A stretch of DNA of 64,000 nt from CAXQZM01 sp964228455 (lineage in GTDB: Bacteria > Pseudomonadota > Alphaproteobacteria > UBA7985): assembly GCA_964228455.1 (NCBI GenBank), contig CAXQZM010000043.1, forward strand, positions 1 to 64,000, in the 5' to 3' direction. Shown here piece by piece: positions 7,537 through 15,918 of this stretch. The position numbers and the translations under genes are program-made. The notes under the pieces are model-generated. The model saw only the letters and a program-made list of their open reading frames with translations, was not told where the DNA came from and did no database searches. Position 1 is the first letter of the stretch. Each line of letters begins with the position of its first letter.

Positions 7537-8258
7537 TGCCTCTTTTCCTTTTCATCGTCTCGGTCCATACTTGGCGCGTTCGCTTCATACGACGCCCAGA
7601 GGTCTGGCCTACGTTGTTTGGTTAAGCGCTTAGATTCTTCCAAACGCCAGCTTTCAACAGCCTGATGGTCTCCAGATAAAAGAACGTTTGGTACAGCCCT
7701 TCCATCCCAAACACTTGGCTTGGTATAGAGCGGATATTCCAGTAGCCCGTTTTCAAAACTTTCATCGCGGCCGCTTAAGGCGTTGCCCATTACGCCGGGC
7801 ACCAACCGGACGCAAGAGTCTATAAGCGCCAGCGCGGCAATTTCTCCACCAGAGAGGATATAATCGCCCAAAGATAGCTCAATTGGGCGCCATTTTTCCA
7901 AAATACGTTCGTCAACACCTTCATATCGACCGCAAATCAACCTTAAGCCTGGCCCTTTAGATAGTTTTTTTACTAAATTTTGCCGAATCGGTTGGCCTCT
8001 AGGTGTGAAATAAATCAAAGGAATTTGGTCATTTGTAGACGATATGGCTGCATCTAAAATATCAGGTTTAAGCACCAAGCCAGCGCCACCACCACAAGGG
8101 GGTGCATCAACCGTCTTGTGACGGTCTATCGCAAAATTTTTAAGGTGTATGGTTTCAAGCTTCCAACGCCCCTCATTCAATGCCTTCCCCGCGAGGGAGT
8201 GTGCGAGCGGGCCAGGAAACATTTCCGGAAACAAAGTGATCGGATAAACTGAAAACAT
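7533..8258 (-). CDS. trmD: tRNA (guanine37-N1)-methyltransferase TrmD
   Basis: Methylates G37 next to the anticodon, preventing +1 frameshifts. 241 residues. The trefoil-knot SAM site is visible as LICGRYEGVDERI and LGDYILSGGE, with PCGGGAGLVLKPD near the N-terminus and the C-terminal domain after SFENGLLEYPLYTKP. Located between rimM and rplS with ATGA-type and one-base overlaps, so tightly coupled. Confidence 0.98.
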   Translation of the reverse strand: MFSVYPITLFPEMFPGPLAHSLAGKALNEGRWKLETIHLKNFAIDRHKTVDAPPCGGGAGLVLKPDILDAAISSTNDQIPLIYFTPRGQPIRQNLVKKLSKGPGLRLICGRYEGVDERILEKWRPIELSLGDYILSGGEIAALALIDSCVRLVPGVMGNALSGRDESFENGLLEYPLYTKPSVWDGRAVPNVLLSGDHQAVESWRLEESKRLTKQRRPDLWASYEANAPSMDRDDEKEKRQ

Positions 8259-8788
8259 TAGTGAACCTGACCATCGGAGTCTTGGCTAATTATTTCTGTT
8301 GGTCGGACAAATACCACATAACCTTCACGTACGTCTACCAAAGGAAAATTTGCCGAGGAAAAAGTAAAGTAGTCAGTTTTTCCCTCAGAAAATTTGATTT
8401 CAATAAGATCACCCGCACCGTGATCACGTACGGACTGTATGTGTCCGACTGTAACCGAGCCTTCGTGGACTTCTAAACCCACTAGATCACTATAGTAATA
8501 CTCGTCCTTATCAGCTATATCAGGCAATCGTTTTCTGGGTATGTATAGGTTCAGGCCTTTCATCGTTTCAGCATCATTTCTAGACGTACATTGAAAAAGC
8601 CGGGCAATAAACTGGCCCTTCGATTGACCCCTAATCGAGACGTCTCCTAAATCATCACCGTTTACATCAAGGAAAGGGGAAAGGCTTTCAAATAGACTAT
8701 CATCTTCTAAAAAAACTTTTAGCCGCACCTCACCACTAATACCATGGGCAGATGTCACTGTGGCAATTTTTAATAATTTATCCATCAT
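8258..8788 (-). CDS. rimM: Ribosome maturation factor RimM
   Basis: Assists 16S rRNA processing and 30S head assembly by binding S19. 176 residues with the N-terminal RimM barrel (VTSAHGISGEVRLKVF) and a C-terminal PRC-barrel (YYYSDLVGLEV). Two ATG codons occur in tandem; GAGGG upstream fits the first. It is the first gene of the rimM-trmD-rplS unit. The usual partners rpsP and ffh are not upstream; yebC lies there on the other strand. Confidence 0.96.
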   Translation of the reverse strand: MMDKLLKIATVTSAHGISGEVRLKVFLEDDSLFESLSPFLDVNGDDLGDVSIRGQSKGQFIARLFQCTSRNDAETMKGLNLYIPRKRLPDIADKDEYYYSDLVGLEVHEGSVTVGHIQSVRDHGAGDLIEIKFSEGKTDYFTFSSANFPLVDVREGYVVFVRPTEIISQDSDGQVH

Positions 8789-8850
8789 TTACACCCTCTA
8801 GCGAAATCTGGTGCTAGGTGGTAGTGGCGCGTTGTATTTTAGGAGTTGTC

Positions 8851-9609
8851 ATGGCGGGCCACAGTAAATTCAAAAACATTATGCATCGCAAGGGTGCACA
8901 GGATAAAAAACGGGCCAAAGTTTTCACCAAGGTTGGACGCGAAATTACGGTTGCAGTTAAAGCAGGTGGCGATTCAGATCCTGCTAATAACCCTCGTTTA
9001 AGGGCGGCCATAGTTGCGGCTAGAGCCGTTAACATGCCAAACGATCGCGTAAAGAAAGCAATTCAGAGTGCAATCGGCGGTGGAGACGGCGAGGACTATA
9101 TGGAGATGCGCTATGAAGGTTACGGACCTGCCGGAGTAGCTGTCATTATTGAGTGCCTTACTGATAACAAGAACCGCACAGCAGCTGAGCTAAGGGCGGC
9201 TTTCACACGGGCTGGGGGAAACCTTGGTGAAACAGGCTCGGTGTCATTTTCGTTCGATCGTGTTGGTCAAATTACCTATCCACCGGGAGCGGGCAGTAGC
9301 GATTATTTCATGGAGGCGGCATTAGAAGCGGGCGCTGACGATGTTGAGACTACTGATGAGAGCAGTGAATTTTATTGTTCGCCCGAAGATTTCTCCAGTG
9401 TCCAGAAAATTCTAGAAGAGCAACTTGGTGAGCCACAAGAAGCAAGATTAGCTTGGAGACCACACAACCTTATTGAGCTAAATGAAGACAAAGCGTCTTC
9501 TCTAATAAAAATGATTGATAGCATGGAAGATCTAGACGACGTCCAGGCGGTATTCACTAATTTTGAAACAAGCGACGAGGTTATGGAAAAATTAGCGGCC
9601 TCATCTTAG
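8851..9609 (+). CDS. YebC/PmpR-type translation or transcription regulator (TACO1 family)
   Basis: YebC/TACO1 proteins help ribosomes through proline-rich stretches, and some members act as DNA-binding regulators. 252 residues from an ATG preceded by AGGAG; the open frame to 8818 adds 11 unlikely residues. The canonical start MAGHSKFKNIMHRKGAQDKKR is present, then the core NPRLRAAIVAARAVNMPNDRVKKAI and YEGYGPAGVAVIIECLTDN. Divergent from rimM, with a shared 62-base upstream region. ruvC, its frequent neighbour, is not here. Confidence 0.95.
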   Translation: MAGHSKFKNIMHRKGAQDKKRAKVFTKVGREITVAVKAGGDSDPANNPRLRAAIVAARAVNMPNDRVKKAIQSAIGGGDGEDYMEMRYEGYGPAGVAVIIECLTDNKNRTAAELRAAFTRAGGNLGETGSVSFSFDRVGQITYPPGAGSSDYFMEAALEAGADDVETTDESSEFYCSPEDFSSVQKILEEQLGEPQEARLAWRPHNLIELNEDKASSLIKMIDSMEDLDDVQAVFTNFETSDEVMEKLAASS

Positions 9610-9679
9610 TTTTCATAGAGCCATACAATTAAAGATTTGCAGGTTTAAAAATCAAAGAAACCCGATAAGTCCATCGTGG

Positions 9680-10918
9680 CTAGAGCTTAACGCGAATCTT
9701 GGTAATTTGAAGCCCATCTCGCTCTAAGATTTCAAATCCCATTTCGTCAAAAACATACGTTTGTCCGACTTTTGGGATTTCCTGAGTTTCGTATAACAGA
9801 AATCCGGCAAGCGTAGATGCCTGCTCGTCGGAGAAACCGGTCTTTAGTTGGCGGTTTAGTGTGCGCAAGCTCGTGTCACCGTCAATGTCATAAGTGCCAT
9901 CTGGGTTTTTTATTAACGCAGTGTCTGGCACATCATATTCATCATCTATGTCACCGACAATCTGCTCGAGAATATCCTCAAGAGTAACGATTCCTTGCAT
10001 TGACCCGTATTCATCGATGATAAATGCAAAATGTTCTCGGCGTGATCTAAAAGCACGAAGCTGGTCCAAAAGCGTGGTTGTTTCCAATACAAACCAGGGC
10101 TTAGACATAATTTTATCTAACTCTAGCTTGTTCAGGTCTCCATCAGCTTTTTGGATAGACCGTAACAGGTTTTTCGCGTGCAGAAGACCCACAATCTGGT
10201 CGGGGGTTTGATCGTAAACAGGAAGTCGTGTGTAAGAAGCCTCTAGAACTTGATCAACGAGCTCCTTGATCTCCATGGAGACGTCAACTGACACAATGTC
10301 AGATCGGTGGGTCCAGATGTCTTCGAGAGTCATATCATCAAGATCGAGAATAGAGGCGAGCATTGAGCTCTCCTCGGCGTTATCTTGATCTGAATCTCGT
10401 CCATGTAAATCAATTGCGCCCCTAAGCTCCTCCTCATCCGAATCGTCGTCGTTATCTTTGCGTAAAAAAGCATTTAGAACCAACTGAACAGCACCCTGAA
10501 TAAGTGTGACTAAAGGTCTTAGCAGATGAGCCAGAATGTCTAATGGCCGAGCAGCAGATAACGCAACAGCCTCAGGTCTCCGCAGAGCAAAAGATTTCGG
10601 AAGAACTTCGGCAAAAACCACGACCAATGTTGTCATAAGGGCTGTTGCGTAAACTACGCCAAAATCTCCGAAAAGCTCAATAAACACATACGTTGCTAAT
10701 GCAGATGCTAGAATATTTACTGTGTTGTTTCCTATCAATAAAGCAGAGATCCACCGCTCAGGGTTTGCCTGAAGGTTTAATGCCCTGCGCGCTCGCACGT
10801 CACCCTCTCTCTGAGAAAGCTTCGCTGTGGAAGCACCTGTCATTCCAGTTTCTGAACCAGATAGAAAAGCTGAGCAAACAAGGAGTAGAAAAATAGCCAG
10901 GATGGCAAATAAGATCAT
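9680..10918 (-). CDS. CNNM/CorC-type membrane protein with CBS pair (hemolysin family, putative Mg transport)
   Basis: 412 residues. The N-terminal DUF21/CNNM membrane domain has about four hydrophobic segments and the FLSGSETGMT motif (residues about 18-27). An acidic linker (DNDDDSDEEE) leads to a pair of CBS domains (about 205-330, VSVDVSM... and FAFIIDEYGSMQGIVTLEDILEQIVGDI) and a C-terminal CorC_HlyC domain (about 340-410). Relatives are linked to magnesium or cobalt export or resistance, and the hemolysin name is historical. Monocistronic; the stop is 71 bases from yebC. Confidence 0.88.
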   Translation of the reverse strand: MILFAILAIFLLLVCSAFLSGSETGMTGASTAKLSQREGDVRARRALNLQANPERWISALLIGNNTVNILASALATYVFIELFGDFGVVYATALMTTLVVVFAEVLPKSFALRRPEAVALSAARPLDILAHLLRPLVTLIQGAVQLVLNAFLRKDNDDDSDEEELRGAIDLHGRDSDQDNAEESSMLASILDLDDMTLEDIWTHRSDIVSVDVSMEIKELVDQVLEASYTRLPVYDQTPDQIVGLLHAKNLLRSIQKADGDLNKLELDKIMSKPWFVLETTTLLDQLRAFRSRREHFAFIIDEYGSMQGIVTLEDILEQIVGDIDDEYDVPDTALIKNPDGTYDIDGDTSLRTLNRQLKTGFSDEQASTLAGFLLYETQEIPKVGQTYVFDEMGFEILERDGLQITKIRVKL

Positions 10919-10993
10919 TTGTTACTTTTAAGGCTCAAGGCTCAAACATAAAAGATATTACTTTTTAAATTAACCATCGAGAAAAAACGGAGG

Positions 10994-12094
10994 TTATTTT
11001 TCTAATAGGTGTTGAAGAGTTGCTTTTACTTCAGCTGGATTTGCTCCCTCACTAAAAAAAGCTTTGCCAATACCCTTAGAAAGGATGAATCGCACGGCGC
11101 CACCGATCACTTTTTTGTCCCTACTCATGACCTTTACCATGTCTTCTAATTTAAACTCTATTTGTGGGAATTCAGTTAGACTGGTTGGTAGGCCCTGTTT
11201 AGCGATGTGTTTCTTAACTCTGAGTACGTCTTGACCGTGAACTAAACCAAGTCGGTGTGATAGATCAAATGCAGCTATCATACCAACACTAACGGCCTCT
11301 CCATGTAAGATTGTTCCATCATAATTACCCGCCGCTTCAAAGGCATGCGCAAAAGTGTGCCCAAAGTTTAGTAGCGCTCGCTTTCCGTTTTCTCTTTCAT
11401 CTTCAGCAACTATTCTTGCCTTGGCTTGACATGACCTGGACACTGCTTCGTTTAAAGTAATAGAATTTAGACTAAGTAAAGAAGAGGCATTTGTCTCCAG
11501 CCAGTTAAAAAACCCTGCATCATCTATCAAAGCGTACTTCAGTATTTCAGCGTAACCTGCTCGAAGTTCGCGAGCCGGGAGAGTCTCCAGAGTTGTTAAA
11601 TCGGCAATCACCAAACTAGGCTGATAAAACGCACCGATCAGATTTTTCCCTTGTGGAGCATTGATTCCTGTTTTTCCACCAACAGAGCTATCGACTTGCG
11701 AAAGTAACGTTGTGGGAACCTGAACAAGATTTAACCCCCTGAGAACCGTGGATGCGAGAAACCCGGCTAAATCCCCCGTCACGCCGCCGCCAAACGCAAT
11801 CACTAGGTCTCCGCGTTCTGGTGACTGAGCAAGGATTTTGATCAAGCTTTCGTTATATACAGATAAAGATTTTGATCCCTCACCAGATGTAATTGGCAGG
11901 ATGTGTACCTTGAAACCTTTTAATCCAGATAAAAGAGCCGGGCCATGGAGCTTAAGCGCGACTTCATCAGCAACAACAAAAATTTGCCGACCAGTAAAAA
12001 CGGGCCGGATTAGCGCGCCGACGTTAGGGAGTAGTTCCTCACCTATTTGAATATTATAGGAGCGTTTACCAAGCTCAACTTCGACACGTGTCAT
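10994..12094 (-). CDS. aroB: 3-dehydroquinate synthase AroB
   Basis: Second shikimate-pathway step, DAHP to 3-dehydroquinate, requiring NAD and a divalent metal. 366 residues from the ATG at 12094, which overlaps the aroK stop as ATGA; a longer frame to 12133 would run into aroK and is unlikely. Motifs: FGGGVTGDLAGFLAST, QVPTTLLSQVDSSVGGKTGIN, the metal-ligand segment AGYAEILKYALI, and NFGHTFAHAFE. The aroK-aroB pair is standard in Proteobacteria. Confidence 0.97.
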   Translation of the reverse strand: MTRVEVELGKRSYNIQIGEELLPNVGALIRPVFTGRQIFVVADEVALKLHGPALLSGLKGFKVHILPITSGEGSKSLSVYNESLIKILAQSPERGDLVIAFGGGVTGDLAGFLASTVLRGLNLVQVPTTLLSQVDSSVGGKTGINAPQGKNLIGAFYQPSLVIADLTTLETLPARELRAGYAEILKYALIDDAGFFNWLETNASSLLSLNSITLNEAVSRSCQAKARIVAEDERENGKRALLNFGHTFAHAFEAAGNYDGTILHGEAVSVGMIAAFDLSHRLGLVHGQDVLRVKKHIAKQGLPTSLTEFPQIEFKLEDMVKVMSRDKKVIGGAVRFILSKGIGKAFFSEGANPAEVKATLQHLLEK

Positions 12095-12816
12095 TTTTGC
12101 TCTGTCTCTGGTTTCTTTGACTTGGGGCGCCATCTACGTCTGCGTTGTTTTGCTTTATTCTCACCAAAAATACTTCTATTTGCCCTAGTTAACAGGCTCA
12201 GAACCGTTCGGTCTAAGCGGCCCAAGCCAGAGTTGCAATGGACGGAAGCCTGTCGATAAAATTTCTCACGGATTTTTGCTAAATTAGACAGTATGTCACG
12301 AGGGTTGCCTGCCTGAAGCAATGGTCGTGTATCCCTTCTGCCTGTTCTTTCCACTAAAACATCAATTGGAGCACGAAGCCAAACAGCTAGCGACTGGTCT
12401 AGAATAAGCTTCCGGGTTTCGTCATTCAAAAACGCACCGCCACCGGTTGCTATGACTCTCGAGGCTCTCTCATTTAAAAGACGGGCAATAACTGCTCGCT
12501 CTCGGTCTCGGAAATATTCTTCTCCAAATTTTTCGAAAATTTCGCTTACCTTCATCCCAGCCGCTTTCTCAATCTCTTGATCAGAATCGATAAAGCGTAG
12601 TTTTAAAACTTGAGCTAAACGCTTCCCAACAGCGGTTTTTCCAACGCCCATCAATCCGATTAGAACGATTGGCTGATTAGTGTCCGGCCTTGTTAAAAAC
12701 TTTGCTGCGGCGTCTTTTACAGCATTGCGCAGCTGCGCATCTGACATAGAGAGTGACTTGCGGCGCGCTGGTTTTACCTCATTAGTTATATTAGGCTTTT
12801 TCTGTGCCATAGACAT
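12091..12816 (-). CDS. aroK: Shikimate kinase AroK
   Basis: Phosphorylates shikimate using ATP. The core is canonical: Walker A GLMGVGKT (residues 54-61), the DSDQEIEKAAG and FRDRE shikimate-binding segments, ATGGGAFL, and the lid RRDTRPLL. At 241 residues it is longer than usual (about 170-200), with about 45 extra residues at the N-terminus and a very basic C-terminal tail (KQRRRRWRPKSKK). The overlap with aroB shows translational coupling. Confidence 0.96.
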   Translation of the reverse strand: MSMAQKKPNITNEVKPARRKSLSMSDAQLRNAVKDAAAKFLTRPDTNQPIVLIGLMGVGKTAVGKRLAQVLKLRFIDSDQEIEKAAGMKVSEIFEKFGEEYFRDRERAVIARLLNERASRVIATGGGAFLNDETRKLILDQSLAVWLRAPIDVLVERTGRRDTRPLLQAGNPRDILSNLAKIREKFYRQASVHCNSGLGRLDRTVLSLLTRANRSIFGENKAKQRRRRWRPKSKKPETEQK

Positions 12817-12819
12817 AGC

Positions 12820-12836
12820 CTTAGTTGCTGACTAAG
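12820..12836. promoter_or_regulatory. Inverted repeat in the aroK / small-ORF divergent region
   Basis: CTTAGT (12820-12825) and ACTAAG (12831-12836) form a perfect 6-bp inverted repeat with a 5-base spacer. It starts 4 bases upstream of the aroK start, in the only space shared with the divergent xerD-side transcript. It could be an operator for aroK or a transcript hairpin. The evidence is symmetry and position only. Confidence 0.25.
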
Positions 12837-12870
12837 TCTTTGAACATCGTTAATTTTAGATATCTAGATA

Positions 12871-13074
12871 ATGCCCCGAACATCCAGAGAGAATCCTGTT
12901 TTAGTATTATTGATTTTTTTAATCCTTACCGCTGGGCTTGTGTATTTTCTCATTTTGGTGTGGGAAATACCGAGTCCTGCTCAGTCTAATGTGCGATGTG
13001 AGGTAGAGCGCCAGGTTTTTATTGGGGGTAGTGTAGACCAAAATAGTGTCTGTGCGCCTGCTGCCCGGCGGTAA
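12871..13074 (+). CDS. Small single-pass membrane protein upstream of xerD
   Basis: I do not recognise the family. 67 residues: a short polar N-terminus, one clear hydrophobic helix (about residues 9-31), then a polar tail with two cysteines (at NVRC and NSVC). The reading frame is credible because its TAA stop overlaps the xerD start as TAATG, implying translational coupling. With an N-terminal PRTSREN stretch and the positive-inside rule, the cysteine-bearing tail is probably periplasmic. Function unknown. Confidence 0.6.
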   Translation: MPRTSRENPVLVLLIFLILTAGLVYFLILVWEIPSPAQSNVRCEVERQVFIGGSVDQNSVCAPAARR

Positions 13075-13973
13075 TGGAAAGCTTATTCTTTGAGATGTTG
13101 GTTGTGGAGCGTGGAGCATCCAATAATACCATAGAGGCATACAAAAGAGACTTATCTGCCGTTGATGAATTCATTTCGGCTCCTTTGGTTGAAGCTAGGG
13201 AGGCGGATTTGCGCTCGTATTTCTTAGGGCCAGGGAGAGCACTTTCGGCAAGCTCCGCTGCAAGAAGGCTGTCAGCGCTTAGGCAGTTTTTTTTGTTTTG
13301 TGTAGAAGAGGGCATACGAGACGATTTGCCAACCGAGGGATTATCAACCCCTAGAGCAGCACGAAAACTGCCTAAGACAATGACGCGCGAGCAGGTGAAA
13401 AGATTAATCGAAGCAGCTGAGCAAGGAGCGCTTACATTTGAGACAAGTCGATTATTCGCTTTGCTTGAAGTGCTTTATGCTACGGGTTTACGCGTTTCTG
13501 AGCTTGTGTCTTTGCCCGTAGAGTTAATTTATCGAGATCCTGGATTAATACCTGTTGTTGGAAAGGGAAATAAAGAGCGTCTGGTTCCGTTAGGAACCAG
13601 GGCTGTCGCGGCGGTACAATCCTATCTCCCATTAAGAGAGAGCTGGCTTTTGTCACAACAAAAAATCATGAAGCCAGCAGCCGCGTTTTTGTTCCCTGGT
13701 CGAGGCAAGAAGGGCCACTTGACCAGGCAGGCTTTTGGCCAAAGCTTAAAAAACTTAGCTGCTGAGTGTAATCTTGGTTTTCTTGAACTTAGCCCGCATG
13801 CTTTAAGGCACGCTTTTGCCACTCATTTACTCGATGGCGGCGCCGATTTAAGGGTGGTTCAGCAGCTACTAGGCCATGCTGACATATCTACAACTCAAAT
13901 CTATACGCATATTATGGATGAGAGGCTTCATGAATTAGTGTTTGCGCATCACCCTTTAGCACAGCGCACATAA
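13074..13973 (+). CDS. xerD: Tyrosine recombinase XerD
   Basis: Site-specific recombinase that, with XerC, resolves chromosome dimers at dif. 299 residues: N-terminal SAM-like core-binding domain (1-95) and C-terminal catalytic domain with all active-site residues visible: R140 (TGLRVSEL), the lysine in GKGNKER, H242 and R245 (HALRH), H268 (LLGHADISTTQIYTH) and nucleophile Y277. XerD rather than XerC is suggested by the accA neighbour, the common alphaproteobacterial order. Nothing here resembles an integrated element, so it is housekeeping and not a phage integrase. Confidence 0.92.
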   Translation: MESLFFEMLVVERGASNNTIEAYKRDLSAVDEFISAPLVEAREADLRSYFLGPGRALSASSAARRLSALRQFFLFCVEEGIRDDLPTEGLSTPRAARKLPKTMTREQVKRLIEAAEQGALTFETSRLFALLEVLYATGLRVSELVSLPVELIYRDPGLIPVVGKGNKERLVPLGTRAVAAVQSYLPLRESWLLSQQKIMKPAAAFLFPGRGKKGHLTRQAFGQSLKNLAAECNLGFLELSPHALRHAFATHLLDGGADLRVVQQLLGHADISTTQIYTHIMDERLHELVFAHHPLAQRT

Positions 13974-14025
13974 ATCCGCTCGAATTTATCTTTAACGACC
14001 TACGTTTTCACCCTAAAGGGTTGCG

Positions 14026-14976
14026 ATGTCAGTTACGACCTTAGAGTTTGAAAAACCAGCCTTAGAAATTGAGGAAAAAATCGCGGAGCTTAAATCGTTG
14101 AGTTACGGCCAAGGCGATTTGAGCTCGGACCTTCGCGCCTTAGAGACAAAGGCAGCGAAGCTTTTAGATCAAGCATACTCCAAATTAGATGCTTGGCAGA
14201 AAACTCAGGTAGCAAGACATCCAGAGCGGCCACATACACTAGATTATATTGCCGGCATGGTTGATGAATTCACTCCAGTTTCAGGAGACCGCTTATATTC
14301 CGAGGATGCCGCTATGGTCTCTGGAATTGGTCGCATTGATGGTCGAGCCGTAGCTATACTCGGACAAGAAAAAGGCGCAGATATGGATACCCGCCTTAAG
14401 TACAACTTTGGTATGGTTCGGCCAGAAGGTTATCGGAAAGCGCAGCGTTTAATGCGGTTGGCAGAAAAGTTTAGCCTACCGATAGTAACCCTTGTTGATA
14501 CCGCTGGAGCATATCCTGGTGTCGGGGCTGAGGAACGCGGACAAGCTGAGGCGATAGCGAAGTCGATCCAAACGTGTCTGGACGTTAAAGTGCCTTTGAT
14601 TTCTCTAGTTATTGGGGAGGGAGGGTCAGGAGGAGCTATTGCAATCGCAGCTGCAAACCAGGTTTACATGTTGGAGCACTCTATTTATTCTGTCATATCA
14701 CCTGAGGGCTGTGCCTCAATTCTTTGGCGTGACGGATCATTTGCGAAAGATGCCGCAGGCGCTCTTCGTCTTACGGCGCAAGACTTAAGTCAGTTTGGCC
14801 TTATTGATGGAATTATCGCAGAGCCCAAAGGAGGAGCTCACCGTCACAAGGAAGCGGTAATCTCGGCAGCGAAAAAGCAGATTGTTAATTCCATCGCTTT
14901 TTTCGATCAACACGAACCAACAACGATACGTCAGCAACGTCGGGAAAAGTTTCTTTCAATGGGGCGGAACCTATAG
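14026..14976 (+). CDS. accA: Acetyl-CoA carboxylase carboxyltransferase subunit alpha AccA
   Basis: Transfers carboxyl from biotin on AccB to acetyl-CoA, together with AccD, giving malonyl-CoA for fatty acid synthesis. 316 residues, normal. Characteristic segments: RHPERPHTLDYI, GQEKGADMDTRLKYNFGM, the oxyanion-hole region VDTAGAYPGVGAEERGQAEAI, GEGGSGGAIAI and the SPEGCASILWRD block. An AAAGGG Shine-Dalgarno precedes the ATG. The glk start follows its TAG with no gap. Confidence 0.98.
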   Translation: MSVTTLEFEKPALEIEEKIAELKSLSYGQGDLSSDLRALETKAAKLLDQAYSKLDAWQKTQVARHPERPHTLDYIAGMVDEFTPVSGDRLYSEDAAMVSGIGRIDGRAVAILGQEKGADMDTRLKYNFGMVRPEGYRKAQRLMRLAEKFSLPIVTLVDTAGAYPGVGAEERGQAEAIAKSIQTCLDVKVPLISLVIGEGGSGGAIAIAAANQVYMLEHSIYSVISPEGCASILWRDGSFAKDAAGALRLTAQDLSQFGLIDGIIAEPKGGAHRHKEAVISAAKKQIVNSIAFFDQHEPTTIRQQRREKFLSMGRNL

Positions 14977-15918
14977 ATGGTTCACGTAATAGCAGATGTT
15001 GGCGGCACGAATATAAGACTGGCAGCAGTAAGTGGGCCAATGGAGGTCGCAGCTAAGAGGTTAATGGCCGGGGACTTTAGAGACTCCAGGTCCTATAAAT
15101 GGAAGCAAATTAAGAATGTTGATACTGCAATAAGGAGCTTCCAAGAAGAGCTAAACCTCCCGGAAAAGTTAAGCGGTTTAACTTTGGCTATTGCTGGTCC
15201 AGTGCTTGAACACATGAATGAGTTTAAGCTCACAAACTGGGGCGAGCCCTTTTCACGCCAGCAGCTTACGAAGCACTCAAGAAACGTAAAAATAATTAAT
15301 GATTTTGCTGCGCAAGCAGCAATAATCCCATTGCTTACAGAACAAGATTTAGATGTTTTGAAGCCAGGCCTGGTTCAGCCGGGTGCGCGAGCCGTTCTAG
15401 GGCCTGGAACTGGCTTAGGTGTTGCAGGGCTGGCGGCCAATGGACAGGTTCTTTCGGGTGAAGGCGGAAATGTAACAGCTCCTTATTTTCCAGGCGTGCC
15501 ATGGTCTGTTTTAGAGGCGCCAGTGCCTAGTGGCCGATTACGTGCGGAAGATGTTTTTTCTGGTCAGGGCCTAGAGAATATTTACTTTGCAAAGACAGGA
15601 AGCAAGCTGGCAGCAGAAAATATTAGCGCTGCGGCTCATAACGGAGATGAGTCTGCTCTAAGCGCAATGTCGGTCTTTTTTGATTTTGCCGCTGTGTTGT
15701 GCAGTGATCAAGCGCTTCAATACGGGGCAGCAGGAGGAGTATATTTGGTTGGTGCAATAATGCTTAAAAACCGAAAGCTGATAAATCAAAAACGCTTTGC
15801 TCAGCAGTTCTGTAACATTCGAACCCATGAAACTTTTTTAGCGGATATCCCGGTTTACCAAGTTACAAAAGCCACCAGTGGTTTAGCTGGAGTAGCCGCT
15901 TACGTTTCAGCATGTTGA
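14977..15918 (+). CDS. glk: Glucokinase Glk
   Basis: ATP-dependent phosphorylation of glucose. 313 residues of the Glk (not ROK) type: phosphate-binding ADVGGTNIRLA at residues 6-16, AIAGPV, LTNWGEPFS, the catalytic-aspartate segment INDFAAQA, LGPGTGLGVA, EGGNVTAP and the EDVFSGQGLENIY block. It starts immediately after accA, so is probably co-transcribed. Its last 19 bases overlap queG on the other strand. The usual GH..F segment after EGG is altered to GGNVTAP, a mild divergence. Confidence 0.9.
   Translation: MVHVIADVGGTNIRLAAVSGPMEVAAKRLMAGDFRDSRSYKWKQIKNVDTAIRSFQEELNLPEKLSGLTLAIAGPVLEHMNEFKLTNWGEPFSRQQLTKHSRNVKIINDFAAQAAIIPLLTEQDLDVLKPGLVQPGARAVLGPGTGLGVAGLAANGQVLSGEGGNVTAPYFPGVPWSVLEAPVPSGRLRAEDVFSGQGLENIYFAKTGSKLAAENISAAAHNGDESALSAMSVFFDFAAVLCSDQALQYGAAGGVYLVGAIMLKNRKLINQKRFAQQFCNIRTHETFLADIPVYQVTKATSGLAGVAAYVSAC

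Noticed and set aside
8818..8850. Upstream extension of yebC giving 11 more residues
   Set aside because: The AGGAG site and the canonical family N-terminus MAGHSKF both indicate the start at 8851.
12084..12091. ACACGTGT palindrome near the aroB start, considered as a third parS
   Set aside because: Only the central CACGTG matches; the flanking TGTTT/AAACA arms are absent.
13074..13973. Tyrosine recombinase as evidence of an integrated element
   Set aside because: Its neighbours are housekeeping genes, it has the XerD layout beside accA, and there are no att repeats or phage genes.
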